DNA of 64,000 nt from Aquatica leii (GCA_035610365.1 CM069433.1:191278760-191342759), one strand, 5' to 3'. Positions 31,887-43,015 are shown, counted from the stretch's first letter. Made by a program: numbers and translations. Notes: generated by a model from the letters alone, not told the origin.

Positions 31887-33383
31887 ATGTCAAGTGAAGA
31901 GGATACTTTTAGCACACCAGTGGGATATGGGAAAATTACTAAAAAGAGAAAATACATAAGCGGGGGCCCAGAAGAAGATGATATGGAACCAGAGACGGTG
32001 CTCGTATCGCCCAGGAAAACTGCTAACTTTTTAGCAGACATAAAATCGTTACAGACTGAAGGAGGAATACAGGCTTCTGAAATTAGCCACCAACTAAACC
32101 AATTAGAAACCTTCATTAAACAAAACAGAAATGTCCATGTGGCAATTAAAGAAAAAGTAAAACAGATAATTAAGGGATTCTACAAACTAGAAAATAATAG
32201 ACAACAAATGGGGAAAATACGTTAATAAAATAAGAGTTAGCTCGACTACCGCAGCTAAAAACTACAGAGATGAAGCTAGTAGCACGGACGAGCTGATATC
32301 AGTTTTTCTATGAAAAAAAATGTACGTAGAAACAGCAACCAGTCCAATAGCATCAAGGCAACAGGCGTCTAAACATGCAAAAACTAGCCCAATGAGATAC
32401 TCAGATGTGGTGAAAAAGGACACAGGAAGCAGCCTTATATTAGAAACCACGGAAAACATAGTACCAAAAAAAACAAAGATGGTGAAAATTAACGCGAAAG
32501 TGACAACCGATATTGAGTCAGACAAAGAGACAGAAAATGAAGGTGATAGTTGGAAGATGGTTAAGAAACAAAAACAAAAAGCAAGGAAGAGATTGGGCAA
32601 GCAGGAGAAACTACTGACACCGATACGAGTAAGAAAAGGACTAAAAGAAAAGTTAGCAGAGCCAAAGCAGTTTTTGTAAAAGTGCCTAAAAAACAGAAAT
32701 ACAATGAAGTCCTAAGAGACATTAGGAAAACCGACATTGAAGGCATTAACGTCAAAATTCAAGGAATAAGTAAGACTAGAGAGGGAGATGTTCTACTTAA
32801 AGTAGAAAAGGGTATTGGGAAAGCCGAGCCACTGAGGGCTAGATTGGCGGCAGCAACAAACAGGGACATTAAAACCCTAACTACGGAGGTGCTTATAGAA
32901 ATTAAAGATCTAGATGCAATATCGAAGGAAAGAGAAGTAATGGAGGGTATATGCACTAAATACCCAAATGGAAAGACTAGAATGAGAAGGATGTTTTCGG
33001 TATCTAGAGGGCAGCAAACAGCGCTGGTATTTACCGACATCGAAACGGCAACCAAAATACTGGAAGATAGGCACTTACAAGTAGGATGGACATCGTTTAG
33101 AGTGCGTGAAAAAGAAGCAATCGAAAGGTGCTTCAAATGCTGGCTGACGGGACATAAAACCTGGAATTGTAAAGGCCCAGATAGAAGCAAACCATGTTAC
33201 AAATGCGGCAAGGAGGGACATCCGATAGCGGAATGTGGCGAGGATGAGACCTGTTCCTTATGTGATTCGGTACAACAGGGAGCGGAAAAAAGGCATAGGG
33301 CCAACACTAGGGATTGTAAATATGAGCAACTAGTTAAGAGCAACCAGGGACAAAATATTACGGACAATCAACAATTAAAATAA
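31887..33383 (+). pseudogene. Family A ORF1 (gag-like with CCHC knuckles)
   Basis: Three open pieces: 31887-32225, 32320-32679 and 32682-33383. The first begins MSSEEDTFSTPVGYGKITKK and includes a helical HQLNQLETFIKQNRNVHVAI. The second is lysine-rich linker. The third holds the R1-type core (DIEGINVKIQGISKTREGDV, IEIKDLDAISKEREV, GWTSFRVREKEAIERC) and Cys/His knuckles at 33129-33264: CFKCWLTGHKTWNC, CYKCGKEGHPIAEC and CSLC. Such proteins coat element RNA. A stop at 32223-32225 and a shift near 32650 break the frame. The stop codon of the last piece overlaps the ORF2 start. Confidence 0.75.
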
Positions 33384-33385
33384 TG
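33381..33385 (+). promoter_or_regulatory. Overlapping stop/start TAATG between ORF1 and ORF2
   Basis: ORF1 stop TAA (33381-33383) shares its last base with the ORF2 ATG (33383-33385). The same arrangement (UAAUG) is known in the R1-clade element SART1, where ORF2 is made by termination-reinitiation (established knowledge). Use here is inferred. Confidence 0.65.
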
Positions 33386-34366
33386 AGGGTGTGTAAAATT
33401 CTACAAATAAATTTTAACAACAGCAAGGAAGCTTACGCGCTTGCCAAGCAGACGGCTAATGACAATAATTGTGATGTGTTAGTTTTATCGGAGCTGGGGA
33501 AGAGCGCAGAGCAGGGGGTCCTAAAAGACCTTACAGGTAAAGCTGGGCTTATGTTAAGAGGTAATACTATAATTGTGAGTAAGGCAGGTGAAGGGGATGG
33601 TTTTGTGTGGGCGGAAATTAGCAGGTACTATATATATAGCTGCTACTACAGCCCCAATGAAAATTAATTAGTATTAGGAAATAGGTTAAATAGGTTAGCA
33701 AAGGTTATTAGAAGTAATGATAGAAGCCGAACTATTGTAGCGGAAGATTTTAATGCTGCATCCGTTTTATGGGGTGCAGATAAAACCAATAAAACAGGTG
33801 AGACAGTGGCCAATTTAGACTTGGCAATTGCCAACACGGGCAAAATCACTACCTTCGAAAGGGGGAAACAGCGATCCATAATAGACGTTACATGTGTATC
33901 TACAGAAAGAGCAAATGAAGTGCGAAGCTGGGAGGTGTTAGAACAGGAAACTTTATGTGACCATAAATATATAACATGGGACTACATGGAATACAGGAAT
34001 CAAAACCGGCTAAGAGGACAGAAGAAGAGAAATGATGTACACAACGGGTGGAACATAAAGAATATTGATAAAGACAAACTAAACGACATGATTAAAAAAG
34101 TTAATATAAACGATTTAGAAGATGCAAACCAAATAGACATTATGCTCCAAAAACTCTGCAGGAATACAATGTCGAGAAGGAAAAACAAGGGAAAAGTAGA
34201 ATGTTGGTGGAACCAAGAGATAGCTTTACTAAGAAAACAATGCAACGCTGTAAGAAGAACATACCAACATAGATTAAGGAGAAATGGCCAATATAGATTA
34301 AGGAGAAATGGCGAAGCAGAACAGGAAAAGAAAATTCTAAAACACAAGAAAAATGCTACGGGATAA
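33383..34366 (+). pseudogene. Family A ORF2 endonuclease
   Basis: Starts at the overlapping ATG: MRVCKILQINFNNSKEAYAL, then CDVLVLSELGKSAEQG and GFVWAEISRYYIYSCYYSPN. One TAA at 33665-33667 interrupts the frame, which otherwise continues through IVAEDFNAASVLWGAD. The family motif is GDFN, so its glycine is replaced by Glu here. Then come IDVTCVSTERANEV and CDHKYITWDYM (terminal DH). The domain would nick target DNA. A short in-frame duplication (RLRRNGQY / RLRRNGEA) lies at about 34273-34315, just before the frame shift into the RT piece at about 34350. Confidence 0.75.
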
Positions 34367-36080
34367 AATTAAAAGCAGTAAAAAAGAAAAATGGAAACAG
34401 CTACGCGATGAACTTGACGAGGACATCTGGGGCAAAGGCTACCAAATTGTAGCCCAAAGAATAAAGAAAAGAACTCCTCTGGTAGGTTGGAACGAAGAAG
34501 CCCTACTGGAAACTGTTGGAAAACTATTCCCAGTACAAGATCGATTGGATGAACATCAAAAACATAAACAGGAAAGAGAATATCAGAAAATTGAAATTAC
34601 TGAAATTGTAGAAGCTGCAAAGGAGATACCCAACAAGAAAGCTCCCGGGCCGGACGGAGTACCCCCGGAAATAGTTAAGGCAACGGCTGTAGCGAGGCCC
34701 AAAATATGGGCAAAAATATTTAACAAACATTATACAGAAGGTAAATTTCCACAAATATGGAAAAGAGCTACATTGGTACTGATACCAAAAAGCGACAAAC
34801 TAAGTTTCAGACCGCTTTGTCTACTAGACGTGGCAGGCAAACTGTTTGAAAAGATAATTGCCAAAAGGGTAAGGGATGCCACGGATAGCCAACTGGCGAC
34901 AACCCAATATGGGTTTAGAAAGGACAAATCTACGTTGGATGCAATAAATAAAATAGTTAGCATAGCAGAGCAGACAAAGCAGGCACATGGAGAACCCGAA
35001 AAATATGCGCAATAGTTACATTGGACGTTAAAAACGCCTTTAATTGCGCATCCAGGAAGGCAATACTGGAGTCATTAGGACAGATGGGGCTGTCAAAATA
35101 TATTCTAAGGATCATACACAGTTATCTAGTAGATAGAAGATTAGTTGTAACTAAACCAGACAAAAAACAAATGGTGGTAAATGTTAGTGCGAGTGTACTA
35201 CAGGGCTCTGTTCTAGGCCCACTGCTGTGGAACATAACGTATGATAGCGTACTGAAACTAAAAATGCCAGATGGGGTACATACTATAGGATTCGCAGATG
35301 ATTTGACAATAATCATTACTGATAAAAATATAGAAGAGGTGGTTACTAGAACACAAATTGCGGTAAATAGTATAAACTCATTCATGAACTACCGGTGCTT
35401 AGAAATAGTGCCCAACAAAACTCAAGTTGCGCTTATCACGGGCAGAAGAAGAATTGAGGTCACAAGTATGGAACTACTGGGGAAAAAGTACAAATAGAGA
35501 AGAGTATTAAAATATCAGGGGTTATAATTGATAAAGACTTAAGCTTTATTAAGCATATAAAATATGTCATGGACAAGGTCATCAAATGTATATGGGCATT
35601 AGGTAGAATACTACCCAACATAGGGGGAGCCAGAGCATCGAGAAAAAAGGTCCTCGCAAGTGCAGTGGATTCAATAGTTTTGTATGCTGCCAATGTATGG
35701 GCCGAAGCAACTAAATGGAAGGTGGTAACTAAATTGCTCAACAGAGTCCAGCGACTTATTGCGATCAGAGTTACCAGTGCGTACAGAACGGTAGCATCGC
35801 AACACACGTAATGATAATAGCTGGGCTGGTACCACTACACATTATGGCGAAAGGCAGAGAAGTCCATTAGGACAGGGATAAAATATTAAATGAATGGCAA
35901 AAGGAATGGAACACAAGGAACGAACGAAATCGCTAATACCGGACGTACAAAAATGGGCGACAAGAAACTCCGGGGAAGTTAACTACTATTGAACGCAATT
36001 TTTAACAGGTCACGGGGAAAACGGTATATATTTAAAGAAGGGGTCATTAAAATATGAAGAAGAGGAGGAGTGGTTTTAGC
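34353..36080 (+). pseudogene. Family A ORF2 reverse transcriptase and C-terminal region
   Basis: RT motifs in order: PNKKAPGPDGVPPEIVKATA, WKRATLVLIPKSDK, RPLCLLDVAGKLFEKIIAKR, QYGFRKDKSTLDAINKIV, VTLDVKNAFNCAS (first Asp, about 35020), LQGSVLGPLLWNITYD and IGFADDLTIIITD (FADD, 35291-35302), then MELLGKKYK and the thumb. Frame changes occur near 35000 and 35490. Beyond 35811, broken pieces (LNEWQKEWNTRNERNR, LTGHGENGIYLKK) match the R1-type post-RT region, but the usual CCHC finger is not visible. That 3' part may be deleted. Confidence 0.75.
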
Positions 36081-36173
36081 CGGTAGGCGCCTTGTCCAGA
36101 GACAGGCGAATTCGGCACACCCCGTTAATAACGGAAGTCTTTAGAAGATTTCCACCCCTCCAAAAAAAAAAAA

Positions 36174-36186
36174 GGTTTTCAGGATT
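36174..36186 (+). repeat. Target-site duplication of family A, right copy
   Basis: GGTTTTCAGGATT, identical to 31096-31108, directly after the A-tail. Confidence 0.85.
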
Positions 36187-36799
36187 GATTATTTTTCTCG
36201 CTAAGTTCCAGTTCCTTTTGGGTGCCCGTCTGTTTGATACCTCTAGGTTCTAGAGCTTAGGAGCTTCAGTTAACGACAAACCCGGGAGATGTTTTTGTAG
36301 TAGTTCTTGCAAAGTACCTTCAACCGAGTCTGTAAACTTTCCGGTTTCGGTCAGCAAAGAACCAATGTTTTCAGTGCGGCTTTTGCTCAGAGTCTTTTGG
36401 AGTCGAAAGCTTGTAGGTTCGTTTTCTAGGTCTCTACAATACCTTCTTCATCAGTGTCTTTTTGCCTTTTTTATGGCATTGTTGTAGGTTGTGAGGCTGG
36501 CTTTATATTCATCTCAGTCTTTTTTTTTTACTGTATTAAATAGCCTTCTGGTGCGTGCCCTTACTTTGTCAAGCTCCCTATTCCACCAAATTATCTTGTT
36601 TGGGGATCGTTTGACAGTTTTTGAGTAGCTTGCTTCAAATGCGGATTTTAATGAATTAACAATACTATCCGTCATTAGTTCTAGCTCGTGCGTTGATCTT
36701 GCAACTGTGGGACAGTTCCTGATTTGAGCCGCTTAAGTTTCGTTGAACAAATAATCTCAGTCAGTTACCTCTGGTTTCTGTATTCTATTAGGAGTTTCC

Positions 36800-37440
36800 T
36801 GTCTGATTCAATGTTGAATCGAATGTATCTATGATCAAATAAAGAAAGTTCATCTGATACATGCCACATTTTTATCACTTTGCTCGCTTTTGGACTAGCA
36901 AGCGTAAGGTCAGTAACTTAACTGCGCGACATAATTATGAACATGGGCGCATCACCGTTATTTATTATGTTTAAATTGCTTTTTAAAATAAATTTTAAAA
37001 GTTTTTCACCTCTTGGATTTGTGTTTGTGCTCTCCCACAAGGTGTGGTGTGCATTAGCATCGCATCCAAGAATCAGCGGTTTGTTGGCCCCACTGTTGAT
37101 CAGCCTGTGGATTTTCTCCGACGGTGGTGATCCTGTCTGGTCGTAGGGAAAGTAACCGGATCCGATAATAAACTCTCTCCGGTTGCCTTCCTCTACTACA
37201 GATATTTTAGCTGCCACTAGGTCTTTAGAACATAAATCCCACAGTGGCATTAAGTTTAATGCATTTTTTACAATAATGCATGTGCGAGGGCTGTGCACAA
37301 GCTTGACCGCAAGCAGCCATCTGTCTGGACAGTTCAGCCCTTTTATTGTTCCCTTGTGGATCCATGTCTCCTGGACAAAAGCAATGTCAATATCGTGTGT
37401 TACTGAGGGCCGCTGAGGCTGCCCTACAGTAATGTATGTT
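36800..37440 (-). pseudogene. Family B ORF2 endonuclease
   Basis: On the minus strand: DIDIAFVQETWIHKGTIKGL (catalytic QET), then MHSPRTCIIVKNALNLMPLW, DLVAAKISVVEEG and GSGYFPYDQTGSPPSE. After these come NKPLILGCDANAHHTLWEST (family GCDANAHH), NLNIINNGDAPMFI, a stop at about 36920, VTDLTLASPKASKV and LFDHRYIRF (SDH-type terminal motif). The order is that of APE-type endonucleases of I/Jockey-superfamily elements. Only a few breaks are present in 200 residues, making this the best preserved endonuclease of family B in the window. Confidence 0.7.
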
Positions 37441-37479
37441 TATCTGAACCACTTTTAGCATTAGATTTGCCGTCAGCAA

Positions 37480-38610
37480 GTTCTTTCTGGCTCAGGATTT
37501 ACATCCATTGCCTCGTGAACATCTCTTGTAGCATCCGGTTCTTTGCTGTTCTTTTTGTAGTCGGTCAGCGCCCGAAGAGTCATCCTTGAAAATCCAAGGT
37601 GCAATGGTTAGTTGTTCCCCCGATGGTTTTTTAATATTTGACGTGCCGACTAGCCACTCTATGGTTGCTTCGTCTGTGCACATTATTTTCAGAAATCCCT
37701 TTTTATGGGTACATTCCTGAACACGCAGAGAAACTTGTCCCTTCTACAATTCGTCAATCCATCCAAGTATCGAGGTTTTTATGATCTCGGATTCTTCAGG
37801 ACTGATGGTGTTTTCAGGGAACCCTTTTGGTATAATTGCAAGAGCAATTCCCGTCAGAGTGTCCCTGAATGTCTTTTTTAGGTTCCTTCGACCCCTCGAC
37901 TTCGCTTTACTGGTCGTTTCTGCGACAGCGGTATGCTACAACTAGAAAGGTTGCGGTTTTGCGTCCCTGTTTTGATAGTTGCGTGCGCCGTCTGGTGTTG
38001 CTGTTACGTTCCTAACGTGCCCGTCTTTGCTTCTTGTATAGGTGGGTGGAACCGGTTGCTTGCGCTCCGAATTCTCTTTGTTTTTTAAGCTTTCGCCTTG
38101 CCGCCCCCGGAAGCTTTTTGGGCTTTTCAGGTTTGCGCTCTGCGTCAGCCGTTATTTTTAGGTTCTGTTCAGAGTCCCTGTCTTTTTTAAAATTTAAATT
38201 TTGGGTCGATGGTTCCATATATGTTCCCACGAGTGCCGAGGAAAAGAAAGTCGCCGTGTGCTGTGCCCCGATACGCACGGAAAACTATATACAACGGGGT
38301 TCGCCTGGTGCCTCGAAGTTGGAACCAGTGACGACAGGTCTTCTATCCAGTGACGCATCTATCGGCCTGGTCCTCTCCACCTTAGATTTAGGTTTTTGAA
38401 CACTGCGTGCTCGTGAGACATGTCCACAGCAGCAAGAGTTTTGAGTTTGGCTGCCGTGCTTGCTGATCAAAGTCAGCAGAGCTGCTCCAGGCATCGTTAT
38501 CCCAGTGTTGGTTCTTGCCACGACACTACAGCTTGAGCTGGAAAAGCTGGTTTGCGTGACAGTAGTATTGGAGTACGTACCAATTTTAAGCCGCGACTCT
38601 AACACCTGCC
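37480..38610 (-). pseudogene. Family B ORF1 (gag-like)
   Basis: Open pieces on the minus strand: 38605-38285 (serine/threonine-rich, TVTQTSFSSSSCSVVARTNT), 38278-38012 (FKKDRDSEQNLKITADAERK then KLPGAARRKLKKQREFGAQA) and 37683-37492 (MCTDEATIEWLVGTSNIKKP). The proline/lysine-rich middle followed by a compact C-terminal part resembles ORF1 of insect I/Jockey-type elements, but no CCHC knuckle is evident. The first piece also exists at 50720-51130 on the plus strand. Function would be RNA binding (family inference). Confidence 0.5.
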
Positions 38611-38722
38611 AAGGTAAACAGGGTTGTCCCGGGTCAGCTGATGAAACTGCGTACTGTTACATCCTATTTACTCTCCTACCCACCACCTGGAAACGCGTCC
38701 GATAGGTAGCTCAATCCATGGG

Positions 38723-39272
38723 AAATAACAGGATAAATAAAAGTGTTAAAATCTATTACGCGTTAAATAAAACAATTTTTCAAAAACGAGAAATAGACAA
38801 GAAAATTAAAACAAGAGTTTATAACTCAGTGGTGATACCAATTCTTACACACGCGAGTGAAACGTGGGCATTACAAGATAAACAAGAAGTAAAAATAAAT
38901 GCGGTAGAAATGAAATTTCTCAGAAGGATTGCAGAAACAACAAAGATGGATAGAAAACGAGACAAAAAATAAGACAAATGACACAAAAAGAAACAATAAC
39001 AACAAAAATAGAAATGAAGCAGGTTAAATGGTATGGACACATAATACGAATGAATCAGAATATATTAGTGAAAAACATAGTAGAGATGGGCAGAGTAGGT
39101 AAAAAAAGATTAGGAAGACCTAGAAAGAATTGGATACAAAGAATTGAAGAAATAGGAAAAAGAAGAGGGAAGACGATAGCAGAAATGAAAAATCTAGCAC
39201 GGAACCGAAGAAATCTAATCCGACACCCTTAAGGGTATAAGGAGGACAGAAGAAGAAGAATAAGAAGAAAAG
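38723..39272 (+). mobile_element. RTE-like copy 2, 3' part
   Basis: Resumes the element broken at 29212; begins with the duplication AAATAACAGGAT. It carries the C-terminal reading TRVYNSVVIPILTHASETWA, then KMKFLRRIAET-type sequence, a shift near 38965, and VKWYGHIIRMNQNILVKNIV, VGKKRLGRPRKNWIQRIEEI. The 3' end has palindrome ACCCTTAAGGGT (39225-39236) and a GAAGAAGAATAAGAAG tail. Confidence 0.75.
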
Positions 39273-40110
39273 GGTAAGTACGTGTGTGTGTAAAAATATG
39301 AAGATATGCGGTTTTCATTATTTATATGACTATGAATTTATGGTACTTTATTATTATTCAAACCTGTATAAATATGTGAGTTTCCTCTACATAAACATTT
39401 AAAATGTGACAAGCAAATAGTGATAACATAATGAATCTGAATATTTTATTTCAGATTTTAGAAGAAATAATTACACGTTTGTAATAACAAATTAATTGCT
39501 AATGACATGCTAAAAATCCGGAAATTTTGAACAAAAAAGATTTCTAAATACACAAATTCCAAACATTTACGTTATTTTAACATAACATGTATATAATTAA
39601 ACAAAATTTTATGCGATCCAGCCTGTCATATTATTATAAATTGATTAAAAAACGTTCTTTCACTTATCCTTTTTCTTAAATAGACATCCTATTTATAGGC
39701 ACTATTACAACCAACACTCTTTTTGCAATTCAATAACTTAAAACGACTAAAAATAAAAACCTAGAAAATTAAATTGTAAGCCGATTACTTTATGATAGAT
39801 ATCTAGTGGCTGCACAAAAACGAATAAATTTATTTTCACAACAAAATAGTAAACGGGTAATTTCCGGGAAAGTGCTAATTATTATCTCTCAACAAATATT
39901 TTTTTTCCTTTAAGAATATTGACGTAATAAATTAATGATTACAAAAAATATCAAAAACTAAATCATACGAATATTAACTTAATTCAGCAATGTTAATTAG
40001 TCTACCAGTCAAACATAATAACTTTAATTTTTCAAAAGTAACATGCGATTGTAATTATTCTAAATATACCAATTTATGCAAATTGTAAATTTTTTTTTTT
40101 TGAAGACTAG
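39273..40110. other. A+T-rich spacer, nothing recognised
   Basis: No coding pattern or repeat was noticed beyond long A/T runs. Confidence 0.4.
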
Positions 40111-40860
40111 TTGAATTTACTTCTGTGCGTTAAAATTTACCCATTCTTTTACAGAAACGGCTCACGGCTTCACAGTGACGGATTAAGAATCGTCGGGGCC
40201 CTAGGCGGCAGAGTCACTTTGGGGCTCCTAGGTAGTCAAACCAAACCAGAAAACCATTTTTGAAACGCTTTATAATAATAATAATATTAATCAAATAAAA
40301 TGTGTACTTTTGGTCTCTTTTTGGGGCCCCCACGCGGGCTCGGGGCCCTAGGCGGCCGCCTACTCCGCCTAGCTTTTAAGCCGCCACTGCGGCTTCATTG
40401 GGATTGAGGTCAGGTGATTTGGCAGAGCACGGCAAAATTTCCACTTTCGGATGATCTTCGAACCAATTCGGCACTATATGTGTAACATCACGTCTTCTAA
40501 AATTGCAATGTAGGCTCCTGCGTTAAATTTTGGTGGTGTTATTTGTATAATTTCACCTGGACAGCTTTTGCACAGCCACCCTCAAAAACCAGCATTGATA
40601 TCTTTTTAAGAAGTACCGTTTTGTCTCCATAATTGCACACGAGAGTAGTGCGAGGACGAGTAGGTTTGTTTTTTATCCGAAAATTTAACGTTTGACATAG
40701 CGCAACATGTTTTGGTGAGATCCAAACTTTTCGGCTGGTTTACGACAATGTAGTTGAAGCGTGTGCTAAATACAAAATTTAAAAAGACGCCAAAACGGCG
40801 AGAAACAATTAATGGCAGATACCGCTTAAATCTGTCTAACACTGAAAGAGAATGAATAAC
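40110..40860 (-). mobile_element. Tc1-like transposase relic
   Basis: On the minus strand the open frame 40842-40606 includes FNYIVVNQPKSLDLTKTCCA-like decay and ends in SSSHYSRVQLWRQNGTS. Beyond it, broken pieces read NAGAYIAILEDVML (family K.NA..Y..IL...MLP) and a frame-shifted LPNHLTSIPMKP, where Tc1-type proteins have a P.NSPDLNPIE-like block. Those are the last third of a DDE transposase. A 217-bp MITE interrupts it at 40173. No inverted ends were found. The assignment rests on motif order and is modest. Confidence 0.45.
40173..40389. mobile_element. hAT-type MITE, 217 bp
   Basis: Termini CAGTGACGGATTAAG and (complement of right end) CAGTGGCGGCTTAAA form imperfect inverted repeats. An exact 8-bp duplication CGGCTTCA flanks it (40165-40172 and 40390-40397). 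CAGTG-GCGG ends with 8-bp duplications are characteristic of hAT elements (family knowledge). The interior is G+C-rich with repeated GGGGCCCTAGGCGGC blocks and has no ORF. Confidence 0.8.
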
Positions 40861-41930
40861 AAAACACAGTATATATCAACAAATATATTTATTTCTAACA
40901 GGGACAAAGAGAAGTTAAGAAGGAAGCGAAACAGAATTACATATATAGTAATAATTAAGAGTTTGTCGATAAATATAGCAGTCAATAACGTTGATGCAAG
41001 ACCTGGAGAGTAAGCAACACTCCATACATAATATTACCGCAGTACACTTTAAACTAGTATGCAACCAAAGAATTAAACTAGTAAATTTGCAACTAAAAGA
41101 AAATCGCACTTAGAATAAATTCAAACAGTAATTGTAAAAACAAATTTGCTTTCGTTAGTCGGCATAATATCTTGTTACATCCATAAATTTCAAAATGCAC
41201 TACTCTGTAGATTGTTTGAATGAAAGTTACTTTTCCATTTCTCGACGCCATCTATCAAGCATCGTTGGTCTCTTTCGGCCGAGTAAACAAAAAGTCGGTC
41301 ACTTTACTTTCACGTCGTTTGCTACATAACATATGCCTGCTTGAATTAAAATTGAATTCTTAAAACATCCACGTGTTGTGACACGATATATAATGAAAGC
41401 ATCTATAATTAGTTAATTTATTCAACGCAGGGTAAGTGTCTTCTATTCTTTTTCGGATTAAAGGTAATTTCTATGTCGATTCCTCAGCGCCACGTGCTAC
41501 CTCCCAAATGTGTTTTTCTTTGTCGGTACAAGTTTAACATCTACGATGGAAAATTTCTAAAAGGAAGCATTGGATCTACGAACACTGTGATACAAGGGCA
41601 GATGCGATTAATATTTCTATTCGGAGGCAATTGACATTTAATTACTACCACCTTAGACAAAAGTGCGTATGTAACAGCATACGATACTTTTCGGTTCTCT
41701 TACCTTTTATAAATGTTACTTTTTATTTTTGTAGAGTTTGTGTCACCACACGATTATTTTCAGGAACTTTGATTACAGGAAGCCAGTTTTCTGAAATTAA
41801 ATCTTGATTTTGACAAGTCAATTTTTGATTTTAACTATTCCTTGTCGCTACGGTGCTGCTCATGAATCATATTTACTAATCGTGTCGAAACGTTTAAAAT
41901 GATTTGCTTCTTAGTTAGTCAATTAGTTTA
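40861..41930. other. Unassigned sequence
   Basis: No gene was recognised. It may be older LTR-element sequence upstream of the repeat at 41931. Confidence 0.35.
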
Positions 41931-42420
41931 AGTTAAATTGCTATCGCATGCTGATTACGTCAACTGTCAATTATTATTGTTAATGTAATTTACTTACAAA
42001 GATTTTTATGATTTGAGTGTATTGTGAGTTGCCGATACTTCCGGTGTTTTAGTACCTAGGTATATTTGTACTCGAACTTAATTTACTTAACTGTAATGAT
42101 ATCAAATTATCTCTAATTGTTATTGATTTAAATTTTAATGTAACTTATTCTTCTAAAGTAATTAAAGTACAATAGATGTTAACGATTTGGTTTCTTTCTT
42201 CGATTCCTCCGACTTTACGAACCTTAAAAATTTAATACAAACTTCGGGCTTTCTGTGCTGATCTAGCAGGAGCGATATCTGCAAAACGAGATCTGGCGCC
42301 CATTAAAACAAACTTATCACTGGAACCTCCCCTCTTTCTAATAAGTATTGTTTCAATCCTACAGAGAGTTGGCCGTGCAGGGTTCGTAAATTACTAAGAG
42401 CTTGTAAAAATCTATACTTA
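41931..42420 (+). repeat. LTR/leader remnant with tRNA-Lys-type PBS, copy 1
   Basis: Related to 57200-57550: shared TCGCATGCTG, TTGCCGATACTT.CGG, AGATCTGGCGCCC, GAACCTC and GAGTTGGCCGTGCA. TGGCGCCC (42294-42301) is the start of a lysine-tRNA primer-binding site as used by many Ty3/Gypsy elements, so the sequence left of it would be the LTR end. No gag-pol follows here. Confidence 0.5.
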
Positions 42421-42819
42421 CGTTGTACGTACTTTACATTCGAAAAATACACGAATTAATATAAATTAAAGATTATTGTACTCACGATCTAATCGTGCTT
42501 AAATCGTCCCCAAAATAATAGCGTCTTAGGCTACCGCTACGTACTGTCCCATTTGGAACGGTACGTTTCAATTAAATACTTGAAGCACGTACTAAGAGAG
42601 ACATTGGACATTGGAGTAACCACCACCAATTTTGCAGTATAATTTGGGTCGTTGACGTACTTCGTGTGATGGTTTACTAAATTTGGAGTCACATCTGCCA
42701 TAGGAATGGTAAAAATGACTCGAAAGCTCTACGCATTCGGTTACGACGATTCATTGGTTGACTTAGAAGCAACTTACCTGTGATGTCACCTTAGATCTAA
42801 TTATATTTTTTCTTTACAC

Positions 42820-42984
42820 TTTTAGCAATTTTAGAAAACGATTCAAGCATGCCCATAGCTAATAATATAACTGGATAACCGTGAGTACAATTTTTTCTTC
42901 TTCTCCATGGTGGCATTATTTTGAGCCGGTGTTGTAACGCGTAACGCACTTGGTCGATTGGATCTAACGGTTTACAGTTTGTCG
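42820..42984 (-). CDS. Candidate internal exon, unknown protein
   Basis: On the minus strand a polypyrimidine tract and AG (TTTTTAATTTAG) precede 42984. The open frame then reads TNCKPLDPIDQVRYALQHRL, KIMPPWRRRKNCTHGYPVIL and LAMGMLESFSKIAK. A donor-like GTGTAAAG follows (exon end 42820, or 42818 if the second GT is used). The non-repetitive composition, G+C slightly above the surroundings and splice sites at both ends favour a real host exon. I do not recognise the protein. The frame stays open to 42797 and upstream to 43015, so boundaries are inferred. No partner exon could be matched with confidence. Confidence 0.45.
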
Positions 42985-43015
42985 CTAAATTAAAAAGAAA
43001 TAATCGAAAGCTCAA

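Larger units (their letters stand above)
31109..36173 (+). mobile_element. Family A (R1-like) non-LTR retrotransposon, inserted in family B
   Basis: 5,065 bp bounded by identical 13-bp duplications and ending in twelve A residues (36162-36173). Layout: 5' UTR 31109-31886, ORF1 31887-33383, ORF2 33383 to about 36080, short 3' UTR. ORF1 and ORF2 overlap by one base (TAATG). Identical duplications suggest it is younger than its host element. ORFs have about three frameshifts or stops each, so it is no longer autonomous. Confidence 0.85.
36174..38722 (-). mobile_element. Family B non-LTR element, 5' part
   Basis: Continuation of 29213-31108 on the far side of the family A insertion. The 5' end (CCATGGATTGAGCTACCTAT on the minus strand, from 38722) is shared with the start of the copy at 50593-51130, so this copy is probably full length at its 5' end. 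It carries ORF1 (about 38610-37480), endonuclease (about 37440-36800) and linker (to 36174). Confidence 0.7.
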
